From an uncultured delta proteobacterium (lineage in GTDB: Bacteria; Myxococcota; Myxococcia; Myxococcales; 40CM-4-68-19), in assembly GCA_903911145.1 (NCBI GenBank), contig CAIWCD010000020.1:1-50414 (forward strand): a stretch of 50,414 bases of DNA, given 5' to 3'. The first letter of the stretch is position 1, and every line of letters starts with the position of its first letter. Positions 17,747-25,416 of this stretch are shown here, one piece after another. Made by a program: the position numbers and the translations under genes. The notes below the pieces were generated by a model. That model made no database searches, was not told the origin of the DNA, and saw only the letters and a program-made list of their open reading frames with translations.

Positions 17747-19312
17747 CTACGTGCAAGCAAGAGACAACTCGGAGACGAGCGCGTCGATCGACGTCGCCTC
17801 TCCCGGCGCAAGCTCGTTCCACAGCTCGGGCACCGTCGAACGACCACCGCGCATCCAGAGTGAGCGCAGCGGCTGCAGTGCGCAAGGATTGCGCCACCAA
17901 TCCTCGTCGAACCGCTCGCGCAGGTGGCTGCGCGTTCGGGCCGCCAGAGCGAGTCCGCGCAACTCGGCCCACGGAGAGAGGAAGAGATCGAGGTCGCGCA
18001 GCGCCAGCCCGCTTGGCAGCGCAGTGAGAGACGCGCGCGCGAAGAGCTCGCGATGCAGCGAGGCGGTGCGTGCGCCCAGTCCCGACCGCAGCGCTTCGAG
18101 AGACGCGAGCGTCTGCGCCGCCGCGATGCGCGCCTCGAAGAGGTGGGCCACGGCGAGAGCGCGCGCGTCGTCGACGGAGAGTTCCACTTTCGCGCAGCGG
18201 CGACGAAACCCGTCATCGAGGGCGAGCCCCGCGAAGATGGCACCGCTCGCGATCGGGAGCGCAGGATCGTGGCAGAGCAGATCCTCCGGCGGCGCATTTC
18301 CGGGAGGACCGGCGAAGAGCTGGGCCGCGCCCAGAGCGGACAAGAGCTGCGTCAGCGCCCACGGCCCCTCTTCGGGAAAGAGCTGCACGCGCACCGAATC
18401 GGGCGGATCGATCGGGACTGCGCAGGCCCCTTCGCGCGCGAGCGGGCGCGGCTCTTCGTCGAGACGGATCGCCCGCTTCGCGTCGAGATCGAGCGGCCAC
18501 GCCTCGGCCCAGCGGCGGCAGGTGCGCAACATCTCGCCGCGCGGAAACGCGGGAGAGCAGCGCGGGGCGCGGATGAGATGCATCACGTCGTGCCGCTCGG
18601 CATCGCCGGGGAATGGCCGCGCGCCAGTGTGTCGCTCGAGCAGCCACGCGCCGAGATCGCCTGCGATCGCTTCCGTCCGCACCAGGAGCCGCTCGCAGGC
18701 CGATTCGATCTCTGCAGCGCCCGCGCTCGTTCCTTCGTGCGACGCCCAGCCTCTCGCGTGCAGCGCCGCGGCCGCATCGATCGGCTCGCCGAGTTCGAGT
18801 TCAGAGAGGGCGCTCGCGCCCGCTTCCCACGCGCCTGTGCGCGCGCCATCGCTCTCTCGCACCGCTGCCGCGAGCGCCGCTTCCAGATCTGCGCGTTCAC
18901 CCCGCGAACGCGACCGGCCCAGCTCGCGCTCGACAGCGCGAATCGGCTGCACTCCATGCAAGCCCGCGTCGCCGTGCATCTCCACCGATGGCCGCAGCTG
19001 CGCATCGAGCAGCTCCTGCCACGCGCCCGGCTCGAGAGATTGCGCACGCGCGCGCACGAGCAACTCGCGCAGACCCGACAGGCGCGACACGCGTCCGGGC
19101 TTCGGGGGATCGCTCGCGAGCGCCTCACCGAGCAGCTCGCACGCCTGCGCGAGACCATCGCGCGAGGCCGCCAGCGGATGCTCGCGCAGCCGCTGCAGCA
19201 GACGGCTCTCCTCGGGAAGGCCGGCCGCGTCGCGAAACTGCGCACGCCGCTCGGAGAGAGCAAACGACAGCGCCTCCTCTCGCAGCTCACCCAGTTCTCG
19301 CAGCTCGCTCAT
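17747..19312 (-). CDS. hypothetical protein, 521 residues
   Basis: The protein is Arg/Glu/Ala/Leu-rich, with no signal peptide or membrane span. It is mostly predicted helical from its heptad-like Leu/Ala spacing. A C-terminal block around residues 465-490 (LRERFDEDWWRNPCALQPL, then LWMRGG) stands out as likely conserved. A histidine-rich stretch MHGDAGLHGVQPIRAVEREL near residue 110 does not contain the HExxH metal site expected for a metallopeptidase. I do not recognise the family. The long frame, codon bias like its neighbours and a clean start at ATG 19312 support a real gene. It faces the WecA-like gene tail to tail with a 15-bp gap and is divergent from the cupredoxin lipoprotein gene. 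Confidence 0.7.
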   Translation of the reverse strand: MSELRELGELREEALSFALSERRAQFRDAAGLPEESRLLQRLREHPLAASRDGLAQACELLGEALASDPPKPGRVSRLSGLRELLVRARAQSLEPGAWQELLDAQLRPSVEMHGDAGLHGVQPIRAVERELGRSRSRGERADLEAALAAAVRESDGARTGAWEAGASALSELELGEPIDAAAALHARGWASHEGTSAGAAEIESACERLLVRTEAIAGDLGAWLLERHTGARPFPGDAERHDVMHLIRAPRCSPAFPRGEMLRTCRRWAEAWPLDLDAKRAIRLDEEPRPLAREGACAVPIDPPDSVRVQLFPEEGPWALTQLLSALGAAQLFAGPPGNAPPEDLLCHDPALPIASGAIFAGLALDDGFRRRCAKVELSVDDARALAVAHLFEARIAAAQTLASLEALRSGLGARTASLHRELFARASLTALPSGLALRDLDLFLSPWAELRGLALAARTRSHLRERFDEDWWRNPCALQPLRSLWMRGGRSTVPELWNELAPGEATSIDALVSELSLACT

Positions 19313-19414
19313 TCAAGGACGCATCTACCGCGCGTGCGCGCGTAGCGTCGAGCAAACGTGCGGTCACGTTGAGCCCGCTCGAACCGCTCCCGCCTGCGGT
19401 GTACAACGCGCGCC

Positions 19415-20224
19415 ATGCGCCACAGTCCCGCACTCGTCGCCGCCATCGCCGCCGCGCTCGCCAGCGCCTGCCACGCTCCGGGCGACGCTTCGAACGTCAC
19501 GAAGTCCGCGCCCAGTGCGGTCGGGAGCGATTCTGCTTCGGTCAAGACAGCCAACAGAGGGGTTCAGGTCGAAGGCGCGCGCGGGAATTCCCGCATCACC
19601 GGAAGCGTCCTCTTTCGCGGCCCGGTGCCAACGTTTCGCGAGCCCTCGGCGCCCTTCCCCGAGTGCGGCGCGCGCACGCCGCAGGACCCTCTGCGCGTCT
19701 CGGGCGACGGCCACCTCGCCAACGCGTTCGTCTACATCAAGGATGGTCTGCCGCCGGGCGACTACGCACTCCCGACCGCGCCAGTCCTGCTCGATCAGCG
19801 CGGGTGCGACTACCTCCCGCGCGTCTTCGGCATCCGCGCCGGACAGCAGCTCGTCATCAAAAACAGCGACAAGCTGCTGCACAACGTCCGCTCCCACGCT
19901 GACGGCGCGGGCCTCACGCAGAGCGCCAACAGCTTCAACGTCGCGATGCCCAACGAAGGCATGACGCTCACGAAGACCTTTCCCGAGGCGCAGGTTCCCG
20001 TCGCGCTCAACTGCGATGTGCACCCGTGGATGCGCGCCTACGGCGGCGTGGTCGCGCACCCGTTCTTCGCGGTGACTGGCGACGACGGCGCGTTCTCTCT
20101 CTCGGGCCTCCCCGCCGGTACGTACACGCTCGAGGCCTGGCACGAGCGCCTCGGCCGCACCAGCATGACGATCAAGCTGGGCGCGGACGAGAGCGCGAGC
20201 GCGCAGCTGGAGTTCAAGCCCTGA
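19415..20224 (+). CDS. cupredoxin-like lipoprotein with carboxypeptidase regulatory-like C-terminus
   Basis: The 269-residue product has a lipoprotein signal ending at the lipobox LASAC (Cys19). The mature protein contains a beta-sandwich cupredoxin-like domain with candidate copper ligands His in NSDKLLHNVRSH (near residue 155) and Cys, His and Met in LNCDVHPWMRAY (near 199-205). That is the His-Cys-His-Met set of type I copper sites. The last 50 residues (DGAFSLSGLPAGTYTLEAWHERLG) form a carboxypeptidase regulatory-like beta domain. Methylamine-utilisation and plastocyanin-like proteins share this layout. It should sit on a membrane facing the periplasm and act in electron transfer or copper binding. 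Start ATG 19415. Confidence 0.75.
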   Translation: MRHSPALVAAIAAALASACHAPGDASNVTKSAPSAVGSDSASVKTANRGVQVEGARGNSRITGSVLFRGPVPTFREPSAPFPECGARTPQDPLRVSGDGHLANAFVYIKDGLPPGDYALPTAPVLLDQRGCDYLPRVFGIRAGQQLVIKNSDKLLHNVRSHADGAGLTQSANSFNVAMPNEGMTLTKTFPEAQVPVALNCDVHPWMRAYGGVVAHPFFAVTGDDGAFSLSGLPAGTYTLEAWHERLGRTSMTIKLGADESASAQLEFKP

Positions 20225-20328
20225 GCCGCGTTCGGCAGAGTGGCGCCGCCGCACGCGTATTGATCGACCACGCCCTTCTCCATTAGAAGGCGCGCGAGCA
20301 GAACCTTTCACCGAAAGGCAGAGCAACT

Positions 20329-20679
20329 GTGCAGAGCGTGAACCTGATCAGCGATGCCCGCTTCAGCGACGACAAGGCGACCGTGTTGCATGCGGTGAAG
20401 ACCGATCAGCTCGCGATCGACGGCCTCTACCTCAAGCCGAACCAGTCGACCGGCTGGACGAAGAATCCCGACGGCGACCGCGGCTACATCTGCGTGCAGG
20501 GCACGGGCGAGCTGGTGCTGGAGACGGCGTCGGTCGGCAACGAGCTTCGCATCGCGCTGACGGTCGGCTCGGTCGCGCTGGCGCCGCGCGGGACGTTCCA
20601 CGAGGTGGTCGCGGGGCCGCAGGGAATGGTCGCGTCTGCGCTCGCGAAGTTTCCTGTCCGCGTGATCGAGCGCGGCTAG
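20329..20679 (+). CDS. small cupin-domain protein
   Basis: This 116-residue single-domain protein starts with GTG 20329, with AAAGGCAGAG upstream. The glycine- and proline-punctuated beta pattern, including GLYLKPNQSTGW, VQGTGELVLET, VGSVALAPRGTFHEV and FPVRVIERG, is that of a one-barrel cupin. Only one of the usual metal-binding histidines (in GTFHEV) is evident, so metal binding may be lost or altered. It lies between the cupredoxin lipoprotein and the FmdB-type gene on the same strand. Function unknown. Confidence 0.68.
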   Translation: MQSVNLISDARFSDDKATVLHAVKTDQLAIDGLYLKPNQSTGWTKNPDGDRGYICVQGTGELVLETASVGNELRIALTVGSVALAPRGTFHEVVAGPQGMVASALAKFPVRVIERG

Positions 20680-20734
20680 CGCCCAGTGCGCGCGGCCTTG
20701 ACAGTGCGCGCATGCTGATTACGAAGAGAGAATC

Positions 20735-21010
20735 ATGCCGACCTACGAATACGCTTGCCCGACCTGCGGCAATTTCGAGAAGGACCAGAAGATCACCGAG
20801 CCCGCGCTGGGCGCCTGTCCCAAGTGCGGCGCGGCCGTCAAGCGGCTCATCTCGCGCAGCTCGTTCGCGCTCAAGGGCGGCGGCTGGTACTCGGACGGCT
20901 ACAACTCGTGCAGCAAGTCCGACAAGCGCGAGAGCGCGAGTGCGGGTGGATGCGGCAAGGCCGAGTGCGGCACCAGCGCCTGCCCTGCAAGCGGCCAGCT
21001 GCCGAGCTAA
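20735..21010 (+). CDS. FmdB-family zinc ribbon protein
   Basis: The 91-residue product opens [12 protein letters not shown] and has a zinc ribbon formed by C8xxC11 and C28xxC31, the hallmark of the FmdB/CxxC_CXXC_SSSS family. The tail contains four more cysteines in [14 protein letters not shown], a common C-terminal variation of the family. A ribosome site AAGAGAG lies 7 bases upstream of ATG 20735. The family is thought to be regulatory or to help metal or cofactor handling, but no precise function is established. Confidence 0.85.
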   Translation: MPTYEYACPTCGNFEKDQKITEPALGACPKCGAAVKRLISRSSFALKGGGWYSDGYNSCSKSDKRESASAGGCGKAECGTSACPASGQLPS

Positions 21011-21147
21011 ACGCAGAGCCGTTCGTCGCGTGACGACGCGGAGAGCGCATCCCGCCTGCGCGGGAGATGCTTTGTACACAAACTATTTTCGCCTCTCGCG
21101 CGATCAGCTCCGATCGAGCCGCGCGGCAGAGTGCACAGAGGCGTTCG

Positions 21148-22143
21148 ATGAGCTCTCCCGGTGGTCGCGAGCGCAGACCGCGCAGTTCGCGCAGGCCGCC
21201 GTCGCGACTCAGTCTGCGCGTTGAAGAGAGTGATCGCGGGCTGCAGCTTGCGGCCTTCTGCGTGCAGCGCGGCGGCATCTCCCTCGAGGAGGCGCGCGCA
21301 TCGATCCAGCGCGGCGGCACGTACATCAACGGCAAGCGCGTGCATGACGCCGAGCATCTGCTCGTGCCCGGAGAGAGCATCGAGTTGCATCTGCGCGAGC
21401 GAGGCGAGGCTCCGCACGCGGAGGCTCTCGCAGCAGAGAGGATCCTCCATTCCGACGGGCAGGTCATTGCCATCGACAAGCCTGCCGGCGTGCTCGCGCA
21501 GGAAGGTCTCGCAGGCGGCCCCGATCTGCCGTCGCTCACGTCAGCACTGCTCGCCGCTCGAGGAGAAGCGAGCAGTGCGCTGCTGGTGCATCGGCTCGAT
21601 CGCGGCACCACCGGTGTCACGCTGCTCGCGCGCACGAGGGCAGCCCAGAGCGCGCTGCTCGAGGCGTTTCGAGGCGGCCTGGTCGAGAAGGAGTATCTCG
21701 CCCTCTGCGCAATTCCGCCCGATCGCGACGGGTCGGAACTCGCCGACGAGTTCGTCGTGGAGCTCGCGCTGGGCGCGGACGAGCGCATCGCAGGCAACCG
21801 CAAGCCCGACCCGATGGGAGACGCCGCGCGCACCCGTTTCCGCGTGCTTGAGCGATGGCCGCAAGTCGCGCTCATCGCGGCGTTTCCCGAGACAGGTCGA
21901 ACCCACCAGATCCGCGTCCATCTCGCGTCGAACGGCCTGCCGCTCCTCGGCGACGCGCGCTACGGCGGCCCGCGCCTCATCACGAGGCCCGACGGCGCCC
22001 GCCTGGATCTCACGCGCCCGATGCTGCACGCCCGCGCGCTCACCGCCCCGCATCCAGCAGGAGGCACACTGCACGTTGAGTCACCGCGGCCAGCCGATCT
22101 GCTCGCCGCGCTCGAGTTTCTCGCAGGCACTGCGCGGACCTGA
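21148..22143 (+). CDS. RluA-family pseudouridine synthase
   Basis: The start is taken at ATG 21148; the frame is open further upstream but loses protein character. The product has an N-terminal S4 RNA-binding segment (about residues 30-90, RGGISLEEARASIQRGGTYI). The synthase domain follows, with the catalytic-Asp motif LVHRLDRGTTGVTLLART near residue 145, KEYLALC, and GRTHQIRVHLASNGLPLLGD near residue 252. These are the RluA-family motifs for isomerising uridine to pseudouridine in rRNA or tRNA. The target position cannot be told. The gene precedes the tRNA-Pro gene by about 150 bp. Confidence 0.88.
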   Translation: MSSPGGRERRPRSSRRPPSRLSLRVEESDRGLQLAAFCVQRGGISLEEARASIQRGGTYINGKRVHDAEHLLVPGESIELHLRERGEAPHAEALAAERILHSDGQVIAIDKPAGVLAQEGLAGGPDLPSLTSALLAARGEASSALLVHRLDRGTTGVTLLARTRAAQSALLEAFRGGLVEKEYLALCAIPPDRDGSELADEFVVELALGADERIAGNRKPDPMGDAARTRFRVLERWPQVALIAAFPETGRTHQIRVHLASNGLPLLGDARYGGPRLITRPDGARLDLTRPMLHARALTAPHPAGGTLHVESPRPADLLAALEFLAGTART

Positions 22144-22220
22144 ACTCTCGCGGTCCGCCCAAAGGTCACTCTGCGCAGGCACTGGCGCTCCCGCAGTTCA
22201 CGCACGCGATCGCTCTGCCC

Positions 22221-22249
22221 TGTTGACGTCGGCGCCGGGAGGGTGTACG
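22221..22249 (+). promoter_or_regulatory. probable promoter of tRNA-Pro
   Basis: TTGACG at 22221-22226 is separated by 17 bases from TACGCA at 22244-22249. This is a reasonable housekeeping -35/-10 pair ending about 47 bases before the tRNA. The -35 is near consensus; the -10 is weak. Confidence 0.45.
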
Positions 22250-22296
22250 CACGCGCCCCCTTCTCCCGGAGGGGAGTCGTCGACGAGCAGCAATGT

Positions 22297-22502
<206 letters not shown>

Positions 22503-22588
22503 CTGGAGAGTGCGCGAGTTTGGCGCTGAGCCATGGCCGGAACTAAGCACCCCCAAATTGGCGGGCGGTGGCACAAGTTCACCTTCAA

Positions 22589-22739
22589 CGGCTCATCCCA
22601 GCCCGCGCGGGGAACACGGGTCTGCATTGAACCCGACCAACGAGTCATTCGGCTCATCCCTGCCTGCGCGGGGAACACCCGGGCTTCAGTGCGCCAATGA
22701 GAGTGAGTTCCGGCTCATAGCTGCTGACCGGGGCGCTTG
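22589..22739. CRISPR. short type I-E-like CRISPR remnant (2 repeats, 1 degenerate repeat, 2 spacers)
   Basis: Two 29-base repeats at 22589-22617 and 22650-22678 share CGGCTCATCCC and GCGCGGGGAACAC and differ at few internal positions. A third, degenerate unit begins at 22711 with CGGCTCAT and keeps CTGC and CGGGG. The two spacers (22618-22649 and 22679-22710) are exactly 32 bases, giving a strict 61-base period. The repeat closely resembles type I-E repeats of GC-rich bacteria (CGG-TCATCCCCGC-GCGGGGAACAC form). No cas genes are present in the window. Orientation is uncertain: the repeat sequence suggests minus-strand transcription, while the decayed unit is on the right. Confidence 0.75.
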
Positions 22740-22987
22740 ACGGCCGCGCAGATCGTCGGCACTCCGCTGCTCTTTTGAAGCTCGTGCAGTGACGGAAATA
22801 CGTTCGCGTAGTAGTGCGACGAGGTTCTGGTCGCCGTCGGCCGCAGCAAGAACAAGGTGCCGCCAAAGGCTCGCCCGCTGACGTCAACCCGACCGGTCCG
22901 CTGCGAGAAAATCGACGTGTCCACGCACACGCGGCTCCACGTCTGATAGTCATCGGCTGTAGACTGATAAGCATCATGGGTGAGCAT
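22715..22987 (-). CDS. possible small protein divergent from the controller-type HTH gene
   Basis: A minus-strand frame with a possible ATG at 22987 encodes about 90 residues. It contains WSRVCVDTSIFSQRTG, SGRAFGGTLFLLRP and SSHYYANVFPSLHELQKSSG, which read like folded protein and not shadow sequence. It starts inside the 5' end of the opposite HTH gene and ends in the degenerate CRISPR repeat. No family is recognised. It may be a remnant of a larger gene cut by the array region. Confidence 0.35.
   Translation of the reverse strand: MLTHDAYQSTADDYQTWSRVCVDTSIFSQRTGRVDVSGRAFGGTLFLLRPTATRTSSHYYANVFPSLHELQKSSGVPTICAAVKRPGQQL
22941..22971. promoter_or_regulatory. paired CTGATA boxes upstream of the HTH gene (candidate controller operator)
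   Basis: GTCTGATAGTC at 22941-22951 and GACTGATAAGC at 22962-22972 carry CTGATA in the same phase, 21 bp (two helical turns) apart. They end 4 bases before the ATG of a controller-type HTH gene. C-boxes of restriction-modification controllers have a similar size, spacing and place, which suggests autoregulation. Not proven. Confidence 0.4.
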
Positions 22988-23230
22988 CTTTCCACCGTGA
23001 GTTCGACATACCTCCAGTGCTTTGGTGGCCGGATGCGCGCAGAGCACGACCGGTTCGGAGTGTCGCAAGAGGAAATCGCGGATCGAGCGGCGATGCACCG
23101 GACTTACCTTGGGGGCCTCGAGCGCGGCGAGAGGAACGTGGGTCTGCTGAACCTCATCCGCACCGCCCGAGGGCTGCGGGTATCGCCGACAGTGCTGCTC
23201 AAGGACTTCGAATCGAGGAGCACCCGATGA
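22976..23230 (+). CDS. XRE/controller (C)-type helix-turn-helix protein
   Basis: The 84-residue product (ATG 22976) is almost only an HTH domain: FGVSQEEIADRAAMHRTYLGGLERGERN covers helices 2-4, followed by VGLLNLIRTARGLRVSPTVLLKDFE. The HRTYxGGxERGERN core and this size match restriction-modification controller proteins. No Shine-Dalgarno is visible, and a leaderless transcript is usual for such genes. The stop overlaps the next start as ATGA, the tight C-then-R arrangement of type II systems. It probably controls itself and the downstream nuclease-like gene. Confidence 0.78.
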   Translation: MGEHLSTVSSTYLQCFGGRMRAEHDRFGVSQEEIADRAAMHRTYLGGLERGERNVGLLNLIRTARGLRVSPTVLLKDFESRSTR

Positions 23231-24771
23231 CGGTCGAGTTACGAAGGGTAGAGCTGTGGTGTGACAGTTTTCATGAGGGAGCCTGGGCTGCGGAAGGAAT
23301 CCTCAAGCAGTGGCCGAAGGCCATCGTCACGCGAAGCCATCGGCTCGGCTTCATCCCGCAGTACTCGGTGCAGCTCGGACAGGTGCGGCTCGAACTCGAA
23401 GTCTTCGGAGGGTATGGGAACTGGAGCGACCTGCCGACGAAGATCCGGGAACTTCTTGACTGGGGGAAGCCAGATATCGTGGTGTACGACCGTTCAGCCG
23501 ACACCGTGCTCTTCGCTGTCGAAGAGACCGCGGCGGTGCCGACGGGCAACCAAGCGCTTCAGCGCTGTGAGAGAATGCACGGCGCCGGCACGATGAAGGT
23601 CCCGTTCTGGTACCTCCTGAGTCAATTCGGCACCCACGTAGACGAAGGAACACGCCAAGCGTCTCCGTGGCCTGCGCTGATGGCTGTTGCGCTTACTGCG
23701 ACCTTTCGCACGCCCAACATCGTGCTCTTGTACTCGTCGGAAGCATCCCCCGAGGACTACGCGGCAGGCGAAGGGATGGTGCAGCTCTTCCGCATGCTCG
23801 CCAAGATGCTGGAGAACTACGCAACGACAAGGAAGCTGCTCGACGGACTTGATGCCGAACTCACTAGTCACTTCGCGTCGATGCTTCGGTTCATCGGCGA
23901 GACATATGCCAATGTGACCGACTTCCTTCCGCGCGCGGAGTTGCTTGCCGACCCTGCAACCGCCTCAAGGCTGGCCGGGATCGCGTCGGGATCGGACGGA
24001 GGAAGAACGTCCTTCCCGTTGCTCGATTGGCCCAAGTTCAAAGAACTGCCTGCGGCATTTCGGAAGAAGCAAACGGAGGGGACCTTTATCAAGACCGACC
24101 CCTTCCTCGCCCGGCTGGAGGCAGGGCGAGAAACGGGAAACGTATACACGCTCTCAGGAAACGCAGGTTCGCGACCACAGCCCGAGAACGATCTGAAGTC
24201 GTGGATCGACCAGCAGCGGAAGCTCCACGCTGGAGCTCAGGCGCTCAGCCCGCCGGTCGAATTCAAGCTCAAGCTCGACGACTTTCCAGAGAGCAATTCG
24301 GGGCTTCGGCACGTGACGATGGAAGCGATCATCGAGAAGCGCGGCAAAACGATCGCGGCGACCGATCGCGCGGTGCGGGGTCATCGAAAGGCCTGGCTCC
24401 TCCACTGGTTGTTGCAGAGCACGCGGGGATCGACGGCAGTAAGCTGGGCGGTGGCCTCGCGGAGAAGATGGCGCCCGCACTTGGTTGAACCCTGCTGGCT
24501 TTCCGAGGGGAGAGTGCCAGCGAATGCGCGCTTCCGAGCCGGACGGCGGACGAGCATGACCGCCCGCGCTCAGGATGATCGATCGCCCGCGGTTCTGAAT
24601 GATCGCTTCCAACAAGACCCATGTCGCGCGCTGTCGATAAGCCTCGTTGATCATCTTGAGCGGATATTTCATGCTTCTCCTTCGTCAACTTCGCTCGCTG
24701 ACAGCGAACGGATTAACAGGGCCAATACGAATCCGGGCACAGCAGATCGGTGTAACCGCTCGACACGGTGA
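23227..24771 (+). CDS. possible PD-(D/E)xK restriction-like nuclease, probably frameshifted near 24410
   Basis: The frame starts at ATG 23227, overlapping the HTH stop. The N-terminal third has a restriction-fold look: beta strands VRLELEVFGGYGNW, then GKPDIVVYDRSADTVLFAVEE (near residues 83-103) followed by TAAVPTGNQALQRCERM. PD-x-E-x-T would be a variant of the PD-(D/E)xK nuclease site, lacking the usual Lys. The middle is helical. After HRKAWLLHWLLQ (about 24413) the frame turns Arg/Trp-rich and loses protein character. A +1-shifted frame continues sensibly as AEHAGIDGSKLGGGLAEKMA and stops at 24486-24488. I infer a single-base indel, so the real protein (about 420 residues) should end at 24488. 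No methyltransferase partner is nearby. Confidence 0.6.
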   Translation: MTVELRRVELWCDSFHEGAWAAEGILKQWPKAIVTRSHRLGFIPQYSVQLGQVRLELEVFGGYGNWSDLPTKIRELLDWGKPDIVVYDRSADTVLFAVEETAAVPTGNQALQRCERMHGAGTMKVPFWYLLSQFGTHVDEGTRQASPWPALMAVALTATFRTPNIVLLYSSEASPEDYAAGEGMVQLFRMLAKMLENYATTRKLLDGLDAELTSHFASMLRFIGETYANVTDFLPRAELLADPATASRLAGIASGSDGGRTSFPLLDWPKFKELPAAFRKKQTEGTFIKTDPFLARLEAGRETGNVYTLSGNAGSRPQPENDLKSWIDQQRKLHAGAQALSPPVEFKLKLDDFPESNSGLRHVTMEAIIEKRGKTIAATDRAVRGHRKAWLLHWLLQSTRGSTAVSWAVASRRRWRPHLVEPCWLSEGRVPANARFRAGRRTSMTARAQDDRSPAVLNDRFQQDPCRALSISLVDHLERIFHASPSSTSLADSERINRANTNPGTADRCNRSTR

Positions 24772-24792
24772 TCCTCGACGATCACGCCACAG

Positions 24793-25398
24793 TCATTTCG
24801 GAGACCATGGCGGTGTCGGCGGTCGCCTGGTTGGGGGATGAAGGCGGCGCACATTGGACCTCGGAGGCAAAGAGGGAGGAACGATCACATTGTCGACAAT
24901 GCAGTACGAATAGGGATTGATGGCGTCACTGGGATGTGGAGTGCTGGCCTGAGCTTCGCGACGAATTGCCCTCGCCATCGCAGGCATGAGTTCTGCCACT
25001 AGCTGTGCACGGCGTCCGGCATCGGCAGTTCTTCTTCCCCCGCCGGTTGCTTTGAGAATCGCGAAGCGGTCCATTTCGAGTGCGACACGCAACTCTTCGC
25101 GTGCTCGGGCCAGCTCTTGGCCTGTGCCCCACTCATGCTCGTCAGTGTTCTCGCCGATCCTCGAAACGGGCGGGAGGTTCGCTAGCGTTAAGACGCCGCG
25201 TTCTAGCGTCACCTCAATCGACATCCGGAGGCCGTGCGACAGAAGTTGTCGCTGATAGCCTGCAACTCGGTAGCGAAGAAACTCAGCAATCGATACGGAT
25301 GCTCGAACAGCACAGCGTGCGTCCCACCAAGCGGAGAGCCAGTTGCGCTTCAGGAGTGACGTGCCGCAGCCGGATTTCTTGGCAGTGAATACCGTCAT
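24793..25398 (-). CDS. hypothetical protein, third gene of the island minus-strand operon
   Basis: The 201-residue product begins MTVFTAKKSGCGTSLLKRNW. It has a beta-rich middle (SIEVTLERGVLTLANLPPVS) and a helical segment (ELARAREELRVALEMDRFAI), and ends in a Pro/Arg-rich tail that is probably disordered. No signal peptide, membrane span or known motif is visible. The start lies 18 bases after the stop of the TolB-like membrane protein gene, so the two are co-transcribed. Its stop at 24793 faces the nuclease-like gene. Function unknown. Confidence 0.55.
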   Translation of the reverse strand: MTVFTAKKSGCGTSLLKRNWLSAWWDARCAVRASVSIAEFLRYRVAGYQRQLLSHGLRMSIEVTLERGVLTLANLPPVSRIGENTDEHEWGTGQELARAREELRVALEMDRFAILKATGGGRRTADAGRRAQLVAELMPAMARAIRREAQASTPHPSDAINPYSYCIVDNVIVPPSLPPRSNVRRLHPPTRRPPTPPWSPK

Positions 25399-25416
25399 AG
25401 AGATTCTCCCCTCTCG

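Noticed and set aside
23227-24771. Complete type II restriction-modification system
   Set aside because: A controller-like and a nuclease-like gene are present, but no methyltransferase motif (FxGxG or D/NPPY) appears in the island.
24489-24792. Additional small gene between the nuclease-like gene and the minus operon, including a minus frame starting MKYPLKMINEAYRQ at 24672
   Set aside because: The first 35 residues look protein-like, but the frame soon runs antisense to the nuclease gene and has no supporting context.
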